A stretch of 33,242 nucleotides of DNA from Candidatus Uhrbacteria bacterium (lineage in GTDB: Bacteria > Patescibacteriota > Patescibacteriia > UBA9934): contig CALRGY010000013.1 in NCBI GenBank assembly GCA_943358395.1, positions 1-33,242 of the forward strand, given 5' to 3'. Shown here one piece after another: positions 23,870-31,165 of the stretch. The notes under the pieces are model-generated. The model was not told the DNA's origin. It searched no databases and worked only from the letters and a program-made list of their open reading frames with translations. Each line of letters starts with the position of its first letter. Position 1 is the first letter of the stretch. The position numbers and the translations under genes are program-made.

Positions 23870-26602
23870 TTATGACACAAGTGCCTCCTGCTCCTTTTTC
23901 AACGCAGCATACCGTTCCTGCAGATCCGCCAGCTTTTGCCGTTCCCCCGCAATCACTTTTTCCGGTGCACGAGCAACAAAGTCGGTATTCGCGAGCTTGG
24001 ATTCTTGGGCGGCGATGAATTTGGTTGTTGTGGCAATTTCGGATTCGATTCGGGCTTTCTCCGATGCAGCATCGACGGCAGGAAGTTGGATGAAAATCTG
24101 TACACTTCCAACCACAATCGGCGTGATCGATTCAGGACGTTCATTACCAGATCGGACAGATTTTACCTTTGTTAAGCCGCTGATGATTTCAGTTGCACTC
24201 TCTAACGCACCAGCATTCATCACCGTGATCGATTCAACGTCCTTCGGGAGCACCTTATGCTCCGAGAGATAATTGCGAATGGCGATGACAGTTTCCTGAA
24301 CATGCGCAAACGCCGATCCATCGTCTGACGACAATTCGTGTTCGATGACTGGCCACTTCGCGACGATGATCATGTCTTTGTCATCTGCCGCAAAGTTCTT
24401 GTAGATTTCCTCCGTAACGAAAGGCGCAAATGGGTGCCAAAGGATGAGTAAACGCTCAAGAATGTAGAGCAACACGTCGTCTTTGCCTTTCTCGATCTTT
24501 GCGATCTCGAGATACCAATCCGCGAAGTCATTCCACGTGAAATCGCGTAGCACCTCGATTGCCAGCGAGAAATCGTACCGATCGATGAGCGCACCCACCT
24601 TCTTTGCCGTCTCACTGAATCGAGCAAGGATCCAGCGATCGGAGAGGGTCTTCGGAGTTACCGATTCCACATGCCGCGCCCCTCCTGCATTCCCGATGAT
24701 AAACCGCGAAATGTTCCACAGCTTATTCACCAAGTTACGCGAAGCCTCTACTTTCTCTGTGTAATATCGAGAATCATTACCCGGCGTGTTGCCGGAAAGC
24801 ACGCTGATGCGAAGTGCATCGCATCCGTATTCATTGATAACGTCGATAGGATCGATGTTATTCCCCGATGATTTTGAGAATTTCTTTCCGTCTTTGTCCT
24901 TGAGCAACCCATGAATGTACGCATCCGTAAATGGAATTTCATTCAACGCATACGCACTCATCAAAATCATGCGCATCAGCCACAGGTAGCGAATTTCATA
25001 CCCCATCTGAATCCAGCTTGTAGGGTGAAACTGTTCAAGATCGGACGGCTTGCCATCCGTAGCCTCGGCGGAGGATGGCCATCCTAACGTCGAAAATGTC
25101 CAGCTTCCAGAGCTGAACCAGGTGTCGAGAGTGTCCTCATCTTGCGCCCAGCCCTCGCCTTCTGGAGCTGACGTGCCAACAAAAATCTCGACCCCCTCAG
25201 CCCTTCGCTCCCGTGGAGCTTCGGAGCCGCGAGCCGACTCCCCATTCGTCAGGGGGAGAGTTCTCGTCCGGTGCCACGCAGGAATTCTGTGCCCCCACCA
25301 CATTTGGCGCGATAAGCACCAATCGCGAAGATTATTCACGCGATCGAGGTAAAGCTTCGTTTCGCGTTCTGGCGTGATTGTTACCTTTTGATCCGCTTTC
25401 CCCTCGAGTCCGGTTGTTACCGCCTCACGCATGATATCTTTCAGTGACTTCCCCTTCCCTGGAATTTCTTTGTTAACGTCTAGCCACCACTGGGTCATCG
25501 GAATGGATTCGATGACGTCGCTATACCGATCGGATGTGCCGACGTTCTGCACAATATCCTTCGATTCTTGGAGGAGTCCTTGTTCCGAAAGCCATGCCAC
25601 CACGGTTGCGCGCGCCTCTTCCACCGTTTGCCCAGCTACCATCGGTCCTGCTTCCACAGTCATCTTTCCGTCAGTGCCGATGACCTGAATGATTTCGATC
25701 GGATCCTGCCCTGCCTTTTGTGCCTCATACATTCCAAAGTCAATCGGGCTATGAGCAGGGGTTACACCAAGGGCACCGGTGCCGAACGACGGATCAACTT
25801 CGTCACTTGCAATAACCTTGATCGAGAGTTTCGACCCGGCGAATTCAACCTCGAATGTTTTTCCGATGAACGCTTTGTACCGATCGTCGGTTGGATGAAC
25901 CGCAACCGCGGTGTCGCCCACTTTTGTTTCTGGACGCGTGGTGGAAATGGCGATTGGAAAGTCTTTGCTGTATTTGAAGGTATACAACACCGATGGGCGC
26001 TCGATGGTCTCGATCTCGTCGTCCGAACTTGTCGATTGCCCCTTTACCGACCAATTCACCACACGGAACCCGCGATAAATCAGCCCGTCGTTGTACATGC
26101 GGGTGAACAGCTCATTCACTGCCACGTTCCGTTTCTCGTCAAACGTGTACGCCAACCGGCTCCAGTCTGCACTCGTGCCCATCTTTTTCACCTGGTTCAA
26201 AATCGTCGCCTTCGATGCTTCCGCAAAATCTCGAATCTTTGCCACGAGCGCCTCTCTGCCAAGCTCCTGACGTGGATTCTTCATCCCCTCAGCCATCAAC
26301 ATTTTTTCCACCTTGGCTTGCGTCGGCAAAGCGGCATGGTCTGTTCCCGGAATCAGCAACGCCTTTTTGCCAAGCAATCGCTGATACCGAATCATGCTAT
26401 CCATCAACGCATTCTCAAGCGCGTGCCCCAAATGCAGCACTCCCGTCACATTCGGCGGGGGCATAACAACGGTAAACGCCTCGGTTCGTTGATCAGCGTT
26501 TGGAAGATTTTCCGGCGTAAACACGCCAGCATCTACCCACGCCTGATACAAACCATCTTCCACGAACCTGGGCTCATACGCCTTGGGCATTTCATTCGCC
26601 AT
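23870..26602 (-). CDS. valS: Valyl-tRNA synthetase with two in-frame palindromic insertions
   Basis: About 910 residues from ATG 26602 (MANEMPKAYEPRFVE); ATG 26662 would add 20 residues. A class I synthetase: GVLHLGHALENA is the HIGH motif, KKFSKSSGNNIDP the KMSKS loop, and a C-terminal coiled-coil (IATTTKFIAAQESKLANTD) is present. Two segments are unlike the family: about residues 447-472 (TLPLTNGES...EGVEIFVG), inserted after WWGHRIPAW, and about residues 507-519 (PSSAEATDGKPS), inserted after WFSSGSWTFSTLGW. Both lie near the catalytic core, where ValRS normally has short loops, and both correspond to palindromic DNA (25187-25261 and 25052-25079). Otherwise complete and probably functional. 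It heads the seven-gene operon that ends with the RIO kinase. Confidence 0.95.
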   Translation of the reverse strand: MANEMPKAYEPRFVEDGLYQAWVDAGVFTPENLPNADQRTEAFTVVMPPPNVTGVLHLGHALENALMDSMIRYQRLLGKKALLIPGTDHAALPTQAKVEKMLMAEGMKNPRQELGREALVAKIRDFAEASKATILNQVKKMGTSADWSRLAYTFDEKRNVAVNELFTRMYNDGLIYRGFRVVNWSVKGQSTSSDDEIETIERPSVLYTFKYSKDFPIAISTTRPETKVGDTAVAVHPTDDRYKAFIGKTFEVEFAGSKLSIKVIASDEVDPSFGTGALGVTPAHSPIDFGMYEAQKAGQDPIEIIQVIGTDGKMTVEAGPMVAGQTVEEARATVVAWLSEQGLLQESKDIVQNVGTSDRYSDVIESIPMTQWWLDVNKEIPGKGKSLKDIMREAVTTGLEGKADQKVTITPERETKLYLDRVNNLRDWCLSRQMWWGHRIPAWHRTRTLPLTNGESARGSEAPRERRAEGVEIFVGTSAPEGEGWAQDEDTLDTWFSSGSWTFSTLGWPSSAEATDGKPSDLEQFHPTSWIQMGYEIRYLWLMRMILMSAYALNEIPFTDAYIHGLLKDKDGKKFSKSSGNNIDPIDVINEYGCDALRISVLSGNTPGNDSRYYTEKVEASRNLVNKLWNISRFIIGNAGGARHVESVTPKTLSDRWILARFSETAKKVGALIDRYDFSLAIEVLRDFTWNDFADWYLEIAKIEKGKDDVLLYILERLLILWHPFAPFVTEEIYKNFAADDKDMIIVAKWPVIEHELSSDDGSAFAHVQETVIAIRNYLSEHKVLPKDVESITVMNAGALESATEIISGLTKVKSVRSGNERPESITPIVVGSVQIFIQLPAVDAASEKARIESEIATTTKFIAAQESKLANTDFVARAPEKVIAGERQKLADLQERYAALKKEQEALVS
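25052..25079. repeat. Family B hairpin element inside valS (B3)
   Basis: Arms GCCATCC and GGATGGC flank GTAGCCTCGGCGGA, whose reverse complement TCCGCCGAGGCTAC matches the B1 core at 12 of 14 positions. It encodes GWPSSAEATDGKPS in ValRS, in frame. Confidence 0.75.
25187..25261 (+). repeat. Composite family A element inside valS (A4)
   Basis: The ends CTCGACCCCCTC and GACTCCCCATTCGTCAGGGGGAG match family A copies A1/A2. The middle holds another hairpin, TCGCTCC...GGAGCCGCGA, with GAGCTTCGG resembling the family B core, so one element may have inserted in another. It encodes TLPLTNGES...EGVEI in ValRS. Confidence 0.65.
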
Positions 26603-26649
26603 AGTACGCATAAGTGTAGGGGAAAAAGGGGTAATGTGGAAGTTTATTC

Positions 26650-26678
26650 TTGACCCCAGCACCTCAAGCCGATACTCT
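26650..26678 (+). promoter_or_regulatory. Promoter of the DHH-like gene
   Basis: TTGACC (26650-26655), a 17-base spacer and TACTCT (26673-26678) form a plausible promoter for the plus-strand gene at 26706; the -10 is weak. It lies in the divergent interval with valS. Confidence 0.45.
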
Positions 26679-26705
26679 AACCCCTTACCCCTTCCAGCAT
26701 TTCAC

Positions 26706-27842
26706 ATGGCCTTGGCGCTCTTTCAGCAATTTCATGAGGCACTCAAACGGGCAAAAAGCCCTGTCATTCTTCTTTCTGCGCACCCAACAATCGACGACTT
26801 TTGTGCAGCATTCAGCCTGAATGCGTTGTGTAAATCCCTTGGCATTCCCTGTTCTATCGTCACCGAAGGCGGCAGAGCACCGAGTACGCTGAGCTTTCTT
26901 TCATTATACAGCGATATTTCCGGCGATTTGGGCAATATCAATGCCCTCACGTTGCGACTTTCCCTTGCACAAGCAAAAGTGGACGGGCTCACCTATACGG
27001 TGGACGGGAACGATCTTGTGGTTACGATCACGCCCAAAACAGGGGCTTGGCAGCCAAGCGATATCCGCATTGCGCCCAACAGCTATCGCTACGACCTTCT
27101 CTTCATGATTGGCACACCAAACCACGCCAGCACAGGAACACTCTTTTCTACCTACGCCGACTTCTTTTTTCACACACCAACCATCGTCATCGACCATGGC
27201 CCCGCGAATGAACACTTTGGCGCCATCAATATCGTCGACCTTGTCGCAACGAGTGTTTCCGAAGTGTGCTTCGCGCTTTTCACCCATCTGGACGCTGTGC
27301 ACATCGATTCCGCGATGGCAACAACACTTCTCACGGGAATGATGAGCAAAACCAAAGGGTTCCGCACACCCAATGTTACGCCGAGCACTCTCGACATTGT
27401 GCAAAAGCTTATCACTCTTCATGCGAACAGAGAGCAGATTGTGGAGCATTTGTATCGCACGCGTTCCCTTGAAACGCTACGGCTCTGGGGCAGAGCGCTT
27501 GCCCGTTTAAAGGCAGAGGAATCGTGCGGACTTGTATGGACACTCATCACCACACAGGATTTTGTTTCCGCCGGCGCCAATGCGGAAGCGTTGCGTGATA
27601 TCGCCGACGACATTCTGCTGACGTCCCCGTCTGCAAAAATCGCCATCATTCTTTTTGAAACACAGGAAGGCCACATTGCCGGCCAACTATTTGCTCAACA
27701 GCCACACGATGCCCTTGCCCTTGGCTCCCCCTTCCGCGCCACCGGCACCCGCGAATCCGCCCATCTTTCCTTCATCCATACCAACATCGTAGAAGCAGAA
27801 AAAGCCATCATCACGCATTTGAAGTCTATGCTTCAGGGATAG
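26706..27842 (+). CDS. DHH-like phosphoesterase, divergent motif set
   Basis: 378 residues from ATG 26706 (MALALFQQFHEAL); ATG 26583 is possible but overlaps valS and is less like a conserved start. The layout fits DHH/DHHA1 enzymes (nanoRNase/pAp phosphatase type): LLSAHPTIDDFCAAFSLNAL in place of H..PDGDAIGS, DLLFMIGTP, IVIDHGPANEHFG in place of the DHH triad, and ATTLLTGMMSKTKGF for the helical segment. The DHH motif reads DHG, so the metal site is altered. It may break short oligonucleotides or cyclic dinucleotides, but this is not certain. Transcribed away from valS. Confidence 0.65.
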   Translation: MALALFQQFHEALKRAKSPVILLSAHPTIDDFCAAFSLNALCKSLGIPCSIVTEGGRAPSTLSFLSLYSDISGDLGNINALTLRLSLAQAKVDGLTYTVDGNDLVVTITPKTGAWQPSDIRIAPNSYRYDLLFMIGTPNHASTGTLFSTYADFFFHTPTIVIDHGPANEHFGAINIVDLVATSVSEVCFALFTHLDAVHIDSAMATTLLTGMMSKTKGFRTPNVTPSTLDIVQKLITLHANREQIVEHLYRTRSLETLRLWGRALARLKAEESCGLVWTLITTQDFVSAGANAEALRDIADDILLTSPSAKIAIILFETQEGHIAGQLFAQQPHDALALGSPFRATGTRESAHLSFIHTNIVEAEKAIITHLKSMLQG

Positions 27843-27851
27843 TGCTATTAT
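27843..27851 (+). promoter_or_regulatory. Extended -10 promoter, TGCTATTAT
   Basis: TG-C-TATTAT begins just after the DHH-like stop and 30 bases before the signal-peptide protein start at 27881, giving a leader of about 23 bases. No -35 seen. Confidence 0.4.
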
Positions 27852-27880
27852 TAAGAAAGATTCATTCTTTTTAAAGATCT

Positions 27881-28504
27881 ATGAGATATTTCCTCGTTCT
27901 TCTTCTCACCGCAATGCTTCTACCACATGTGGCGAAGGCGGATATAGCACCAGACAACACACACCCCATCAATAATTGCATTGGCGTAGAAAATATTGCG
28001 AACTATCCAGAATACACGTTTGCGTGGACGATTACAGGCTTTCAAAATATTGAGTCTTCGAGAAGAATTACCGATGCAGAACCGGTCTGTGGTGCTTCGG
28101 GAACATACGTATTATTCGCTATAAAGAAGGATAATTTGGACAAAATTACCTACAGTAAGGACGACCCGAAAGCCGAGGGCGGTAATCCTGCTAAACAATG
28201 GATCCAAGACCCAAGAAATGCTGACCTGTTTATTTCTTCGAACTACAAAATAGAGTTTCAAGGAAACGTTCCCGATACTAACTCCACCATAAAGCGACTC
28301 TTTTCCGTTCATATTGATTCAGCAACAGATGCCGGTGTCACTGCTCACATCGCCAGTACACTGAGCATCGATGAAAATGGCAAAGAAACGCTTTCTACCG
28401 CTGAAAATCCCGCAGAAGAATCACTCTCACCCACCGCAAAAATCCTTATCGCTGTTGGGATTCTCGGACTTGGACTTGCAGCGTGTTCATGGAAAAAGAA
28501 GTAG
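27881..28504 (+). CDS. Secreted, membrane-tethered protein of unknown function
   Basis: 207 residues. A signal peptide (MRYFLVLLLTAMLLPHVAKA) is followed by an extracytoplasmic part opening DIAPDNTHPINNCIGVEN, and a C-terminal membrane helix (AKILIAVGILGLGLAAC) ends in a basic stub WKKK. This is the layout of a surface protein held by a C-terminal helix; no LPXTG motif is seen. Two cysteines in the domain (NNCIG and VCGAS) could pair, fitting the DsbA/VKOR system in this window. No family recognised. The stop overlaps the start of the next gene by 16 bases. Confidence 0.65.
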   Translation: MRYFLVLLLTAMLLPHVAKADIAPDNTHPINNCIGVENIANYPEYTFAWTITGFQNIESSRRITDAEPVCGASGTYVLFAIKKDNLDKITYSKDDPKAEGGNPAKQWIQDPRNADLFISSNYKIEFQGNVPDTNSTIKRLFSVHIDSATDAGVTAHIASTLSIDENGKETLSTAENPAEESLSPTAKILIAVGILGLGLAACSWKKK

Positions 28505-28794
28505 CATTTCTTGCCCTTACCATCGCCATCGAACTTCCGGTGGCGATGATTGTTTTTCAAGGGCGTGATTGGCGAAGAATCGTTATCACCGTGGTGTCCG
28601 TGAACATGATCACACATCCGATTGCGTGGCACTTTGCCGCGATGGGGACGTCGATTCTTTTCCTCGAGATCATTATCACCGCGTTTGAATCGATTATCCT
28701 CGCACTCCTTTTCTCGAGAGACCGATTCCGTGCCGTCATCGCCGGGATCGCGATGAATAGTGTTAGTGCCGCAATTGGCATCATCTTCTTTTAG
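28489..28794 (+). CDS. Small polytopic membrane protein
   Basis: 101 residues from ATG 28489 (MEKEVAFLALTIAIELPVAM). Three to four hydrophobic segments fill the protein, with SILFLEIIITAFESIILALLF and AVIAGIAMNSVSAAIGIIFF the clearest. No family recognised. It overlaps the secreted protein gene by 16 bases and is 9 bases before the next membrane gene, so the three are likely cotranscribed. An alternative start at 28483 adds two residues. Confidence 0.6.
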   Translation: MEKEVAFLALTIAIELPVAMIVFQGRDWRRIVITVVSVNMITHPIAWHFAAMGTSILFLEIIITAFESIILALLFSRDRFRAVIAGIAMNSVSAAIGIIFF

Positions 28795-28803
28795 ACGAAT
28801 CGT

Positions 28804-29007
28804 ATGCAAAAAACGCCATGGAAACTTCTTTTCACCCTTGGCGGCGTGCATTTCATTGCCGATGCCATTTCTGGATTCACTGTCACATCAACCGCGATTC
28901 ATTACTCATTTCTCAACATCGCCCTCATCATTCTTTCGTATAACGTCCTCACCTTACGCAGCCCTTACCCGCAGTTTCTTCAATTGCGTGAGTTCATCCA
29001 TACTTGA
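28804..29007 (+). pseudogene. Membrane protein gene cut short by the IS element
   Basis: The frame from ATG 28804 encodes a hydrophobic protein (MQKTPWKLLF...HYSFLNIALIILSYNVL). It enters the IS left inverted repeat at 28948, so native sequence covers only about 48 codons and the last 19 residues plus stop come from the IS (RSPYPQFLQLREFIHT). The original gene was presumably longer. It belongs to the three-gene membrane/surface cluster starting at 27881. Confidence 0.55.
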
Positions 29008-30073
29008 ACGAAGCGCGCTCACATACAGCTTCGCCTTCAGCGCAAAGTGATTGAGTCCGGTCTTGATCTTCATTTTCTCAAGTTTGACAAACGCAACCAT
29101 TGCAGCAAAGAAGTGGTTGATCTGTGTTCTCACAGTCTGCGTTGGAGACTTGGCGAGTCCAGCGTTTGACTTCAGTGATTTGTGATACTCCTCAATACGC
29201 CACCGTTTCTGGTAGCTTTTCGTGATGGTTTCCGCTTCACTCTTCGTATCCGATGCACAGAGGTAAAGAATCCCCTGACTACCGTCTTCGTTCGTGAAGA
29301 CTTGCTTGAGGAGAAGGACGGGAAACAGCACCCCTTCCAGGTAGGCTTCAATGGGAACATTTTCCTCAAATACGAGCGATGCGATATTCGTGAAGTGACC
29401 ACGATGTTTGTCCGTGAGTGATACCGCAATCTTTCGATTGCTCTTGAGTGGGATGATGAAATCCTTTTTGAGCGTTTCTTTGATAAACCGCATGTTTTCA
29501 CAGGAACTAAACCAGGAATCTGCGAGGACAAGAGAAAAGACGAGGTGCATGTCATGTACGCAGGAATGAAGGATTTCCCGCATGGTTTCATTCTTTGTCT
29601 TTTCGCTTCTCCGCACAGTCTTTCCCGTCTTTTCATCCACGACTTCTTTTGTCTTCTTTACGACGTCAAATGACACCGGAAAACTGACACCATTGTTGTG
29701 ATACAGAAAATTGAGAATGTTCACTCCTTTTACATGCCGACCGAGCGCATGGTCGTGATGCCAGGAAATGATGTCATTCTCGTCCGTATACAGCTTTTCT
29801 TCGATGGTGTCATCTACGACGATAACGCCATCCACGGATTCAATTTCACGCACGAGCGGTTTCACAATCTTCCAAAGATCTTTTGGTCCGAAATCTTCTT
29901 TCGACAGCATTCGCGTGAATGCGTCATGGCTCACCGCGCCATCCAGGGCTCTGGAAAGTCCCGTCGCGGTCGTTTGTGAAAATGAGGAGATGAGATAGTC
30001 GGTGTAGAGGTCGAGATGTTTTTCCATACAGCCTCAAGCATAGCAGGAAGAGTGAGGGACTGCGTAAGGTGAG
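28948..30073 (-). mobile_element. IS4-superfamily insertion sequence
   Basis: The ends carry inverted repeats: CTCACCTTACGCA at 28948-28960 and its complement TGCGTAAGGTGAG at 30061-30073, with further similarity inward (CCCTTAC against CCCTCAC). The element is about 1126 bases with one transposase gene on the minus strand, whose stop lies in the left repeat. No matching direct repeat flanks it. Confidence 0.85.
28954..30027 (-). CDS. IS4-like DDE transposase
   Basis: 357 residues. The DDE triad fits VIVVDDTIEE (D72 or D73), VLADSWFSS (D170) and the last Glu within YQKRWRIEEYHKSLK, which is the Y-x2-R-x3-E-x6-K signature of the IS4 group. The enzyme cuts and joins the IS ends. It appears intact. 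GAGG lies 4 bases before its ATG, one of the few Shine-Dalgarno-like motifs here, which fits recent arrival from another genome. Transcribed opposite to the truncated membrane gene. Confidence 0.92.
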   Translation of the reverse strand: MEKHLDLYTDYLISSFSQTTATGLSRALDGAVSHDAFTRMLSKEDFGPKDLWKIVKPLVREIESVDGVIVVDDTIEEKLYTDENDIISWHHDHALGRHVKGVNILNFLYHNNGVSFPVSFDVVKKTKEVVDEKTGKTVRRSEKTKNETMREILHSCVHDMHLVFSLVLADSWFSSCENMRFIKETLKKDFIIPLKSNRKIAVSLTDKHRGHFTNIASLVFEENVPIEAYLEGVLFPVLLLKQVFTNEDGSQGILYLCASDTKSEAETITKSYQKRWRIEEYHKSLKSNAGLAKSPTQTVRTQINHFFAAMVAFVKLEKMKIKTGLNHFALKAKLYVSALRSSMDELTQLKKLRVRAA

Positions 30074-30381
30074 ATGCTAATATAAAAATCTTGCGCATCT
30101 TCATGCGGCGCATGCTGAAATTCGTCTGCTCCCCATCGAACCCCAGTCAATTCACCATAAACCTCAGGTGATGCCGCATGATTCCAAAAGAAATCTTCTT
30201 CGTAAAATGCCCTCCGAAAATTCATGTCCCCCAAATCCCCATTCACACCAACGTGATACCCATACACCTTTACCGCACGATCGCTAAAAAGAAACACTCT
30301 CGACATCGCCGAACGAATAACGCGATCCGGCATCCCGAATCCCGAAACTCGCCCTGCTTCAAATGCGTCAATGAGATTCAT
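30034..30381 (-). pseudogene. Truncated aminoglycoside-phosphotransferase/kinase-like gene
   Basis: The first 103 codons or so (30381 down to 30074) resemble the N-lobe of an aminoglycoside phosphotransferase-like kinase: SRVFLFSDRAVKVYGY holds the ATP-binding Lys, and FYEEDFFWNHAASPEVYGEL a typical second segment. The catalytic half is missing: the frame enters the right IS repeat and ends in IS-derived PYAVPHSSCYA. The family is about 300 or more residues, so most of the protein was lost. It lies 26 bases downstream of hicA on the same strand. Confidence 0.65.
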
Positions 30382-30407
30382 ACCCTACTAACGATGAGCA
30401 TAACTCA

Positions 30408-30593
30408 TTACTTTAATGGCACCCCAAGATCACGACAAATCTTTCTTGCAAGAAACTCGTGAATCTCACTATGACGAGGAATCGATGAAATCTGTTGAGT
30501 GACGGGGTTTATAAAAATCGTGTGATTCCCGCCTTCACGTAAAAATACACAGCCGTGCTTTGCGAGCAATTTCAAAAGCGCAATCCGCTTCAC
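30408..30593 (-). CDS. hicA: HicA family mRNA interferase toxin
   Basis: 61 residues. GCVFLREGGNHTIFINP carries the catalytic His 24, and SSIPRHSEIHEFLARKICRDLGV is the typical C-terminal half of HicA (double-stranded RNA-binding-like fold). HicA cuts mRNA when free of HicB. It starts at GTG 30593, sharing GTGA with the hicB stop, so toxin translation depends on the antitoxin. The order here is antitoxin first. Complete; no mutation seen in the active site. Confidence 0.9.
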   Translation of the reverse strand: MKRIALLKLLAKHGCVFLREGGNHTIFINPVTQQISSIPRHSEIHEFLARKICRDLGVPLK

Positions 30594-30805
30594 ACCGCAA
30601 TAGCAAATCGATGACGAAGCACTCGGCCCTTTGGACGCTCTTTTGCGACGATTGCTCGATTCTCCTCCAAAATCATCGCCAAAGCTTCCTTCAAATTCTC
30701 TTTCACTTCTTTAAGAGTTTTTCCTTGCGAATTCACGCCAGGAACCTCCTCTACCCATCCAATATACCAATTTTTACTCTTTTGAATAACCGCCGTGTAT
30801 TGCAT
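30590..30805 (-). CDS. hicB: HicB family antitoxin, short form
   Basis: 71 residues: MQYTAVIQKSKNWYIGWVEEVPG is the degenerate RNase-H-like strand set, and TLKEVKENLKEALAMILEEN the long helix of HicB. The usual C-terminal ribbon-helix-helix or HTH DNA-binding region is absent; the protein ends RHRFAIAV. It neutralises HicA by covering its active site. The promoter (30814-30822) leaves almost no leader. Overlaps hicA by 4 bases. Confidence 0.9.
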   Translation of the reverse strand: MQYTAVIQKSKNWYIGWVEEVPGVNSQGKTLKEVKENLKEALAMILEENRAIVAKERPKGRVLRHRFAIAV

Positions 30806-30813
30806 ATATGGTG

Positions 30814-30822
30814 ATCATATCA
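30814..30822 (-). promoter_or_regulatory. Extended -10 promoter of hicBA, near-leaderless
   Basis: On the minus strand TGA-TATGAT ends 8 bases before the hicB ATG, so transcription would begin within a few bases of the start codon. A small ATATG...CATAT palindrome (30806-30820) overlaps it and could be an operator. Confidence 0.5.
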
Positions 30823-30830
30823 GAATCTCC

Positions 30831-31154
30831 CTAAATCCCTATAACAAACTTCCACGGCTCAGGAATCAATGTCAGATTCACGGGATGAATACATACAGTC
30901 TCTTTCTTCCATTCGACCAATCGATCTCTGAACAGCCCCAACAAAACATCAACATTTTCAATCTTATGTGCACTCATCGAAACCCAAATCTCGATGGGAT
31001 GAACATTGATCTTAATTTCAGAGGTTCGACCATATACCATAACGTCTTCAATCTTCGTCACTTCTGAGACGATGGTTCGAATGGCCTCAGAGAGAGCTCG
31101 CGCTTCCTCGGAGGAAACTTTTGTATCATCGAATTCGAGATGGATAACCGGCAT
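30831..31154 (-). CDS. Tautomerase/MIF-like protein (tentative)
   Basis: 107 residues opening MPVIHLEFDD, with the Pro directly after Met that serves as the catalytic base in the tautomerase superfamily. The alternation of strand (PVIHLEF), helix (SEEARALSEAIRTIVSEV), and strand (EIKINVHPIEIWVSM) fits one or two beta-alpha-beta units of the fold (CHMI-like). No further motif was recognised. The gene begins 11 bases after the haem-oxygenase-fold gene upstream of it, so the two are probably cotranscribed. Substrate unknown. Confidence 0.45.
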   Translation of the reverse strand: MPVIHLEFDDTKVSSEEARALSEAIRTIVSEVTKIEDVMVYGRTSEIKINVHPIEIWVSMSAHKIENVDVLLGLFRDRLVEWKKETVCIHPVNLTLIPEPWKFVIGI

Positions 31155-31165
31155 AAATGCTGTAT

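Noticed and set aside
25568-26653. A 361-codon open frame on the plus strand
   Set aside because: Antisense to valS, which is well supported by its motifs; composition rich in His, Arg and Cys.
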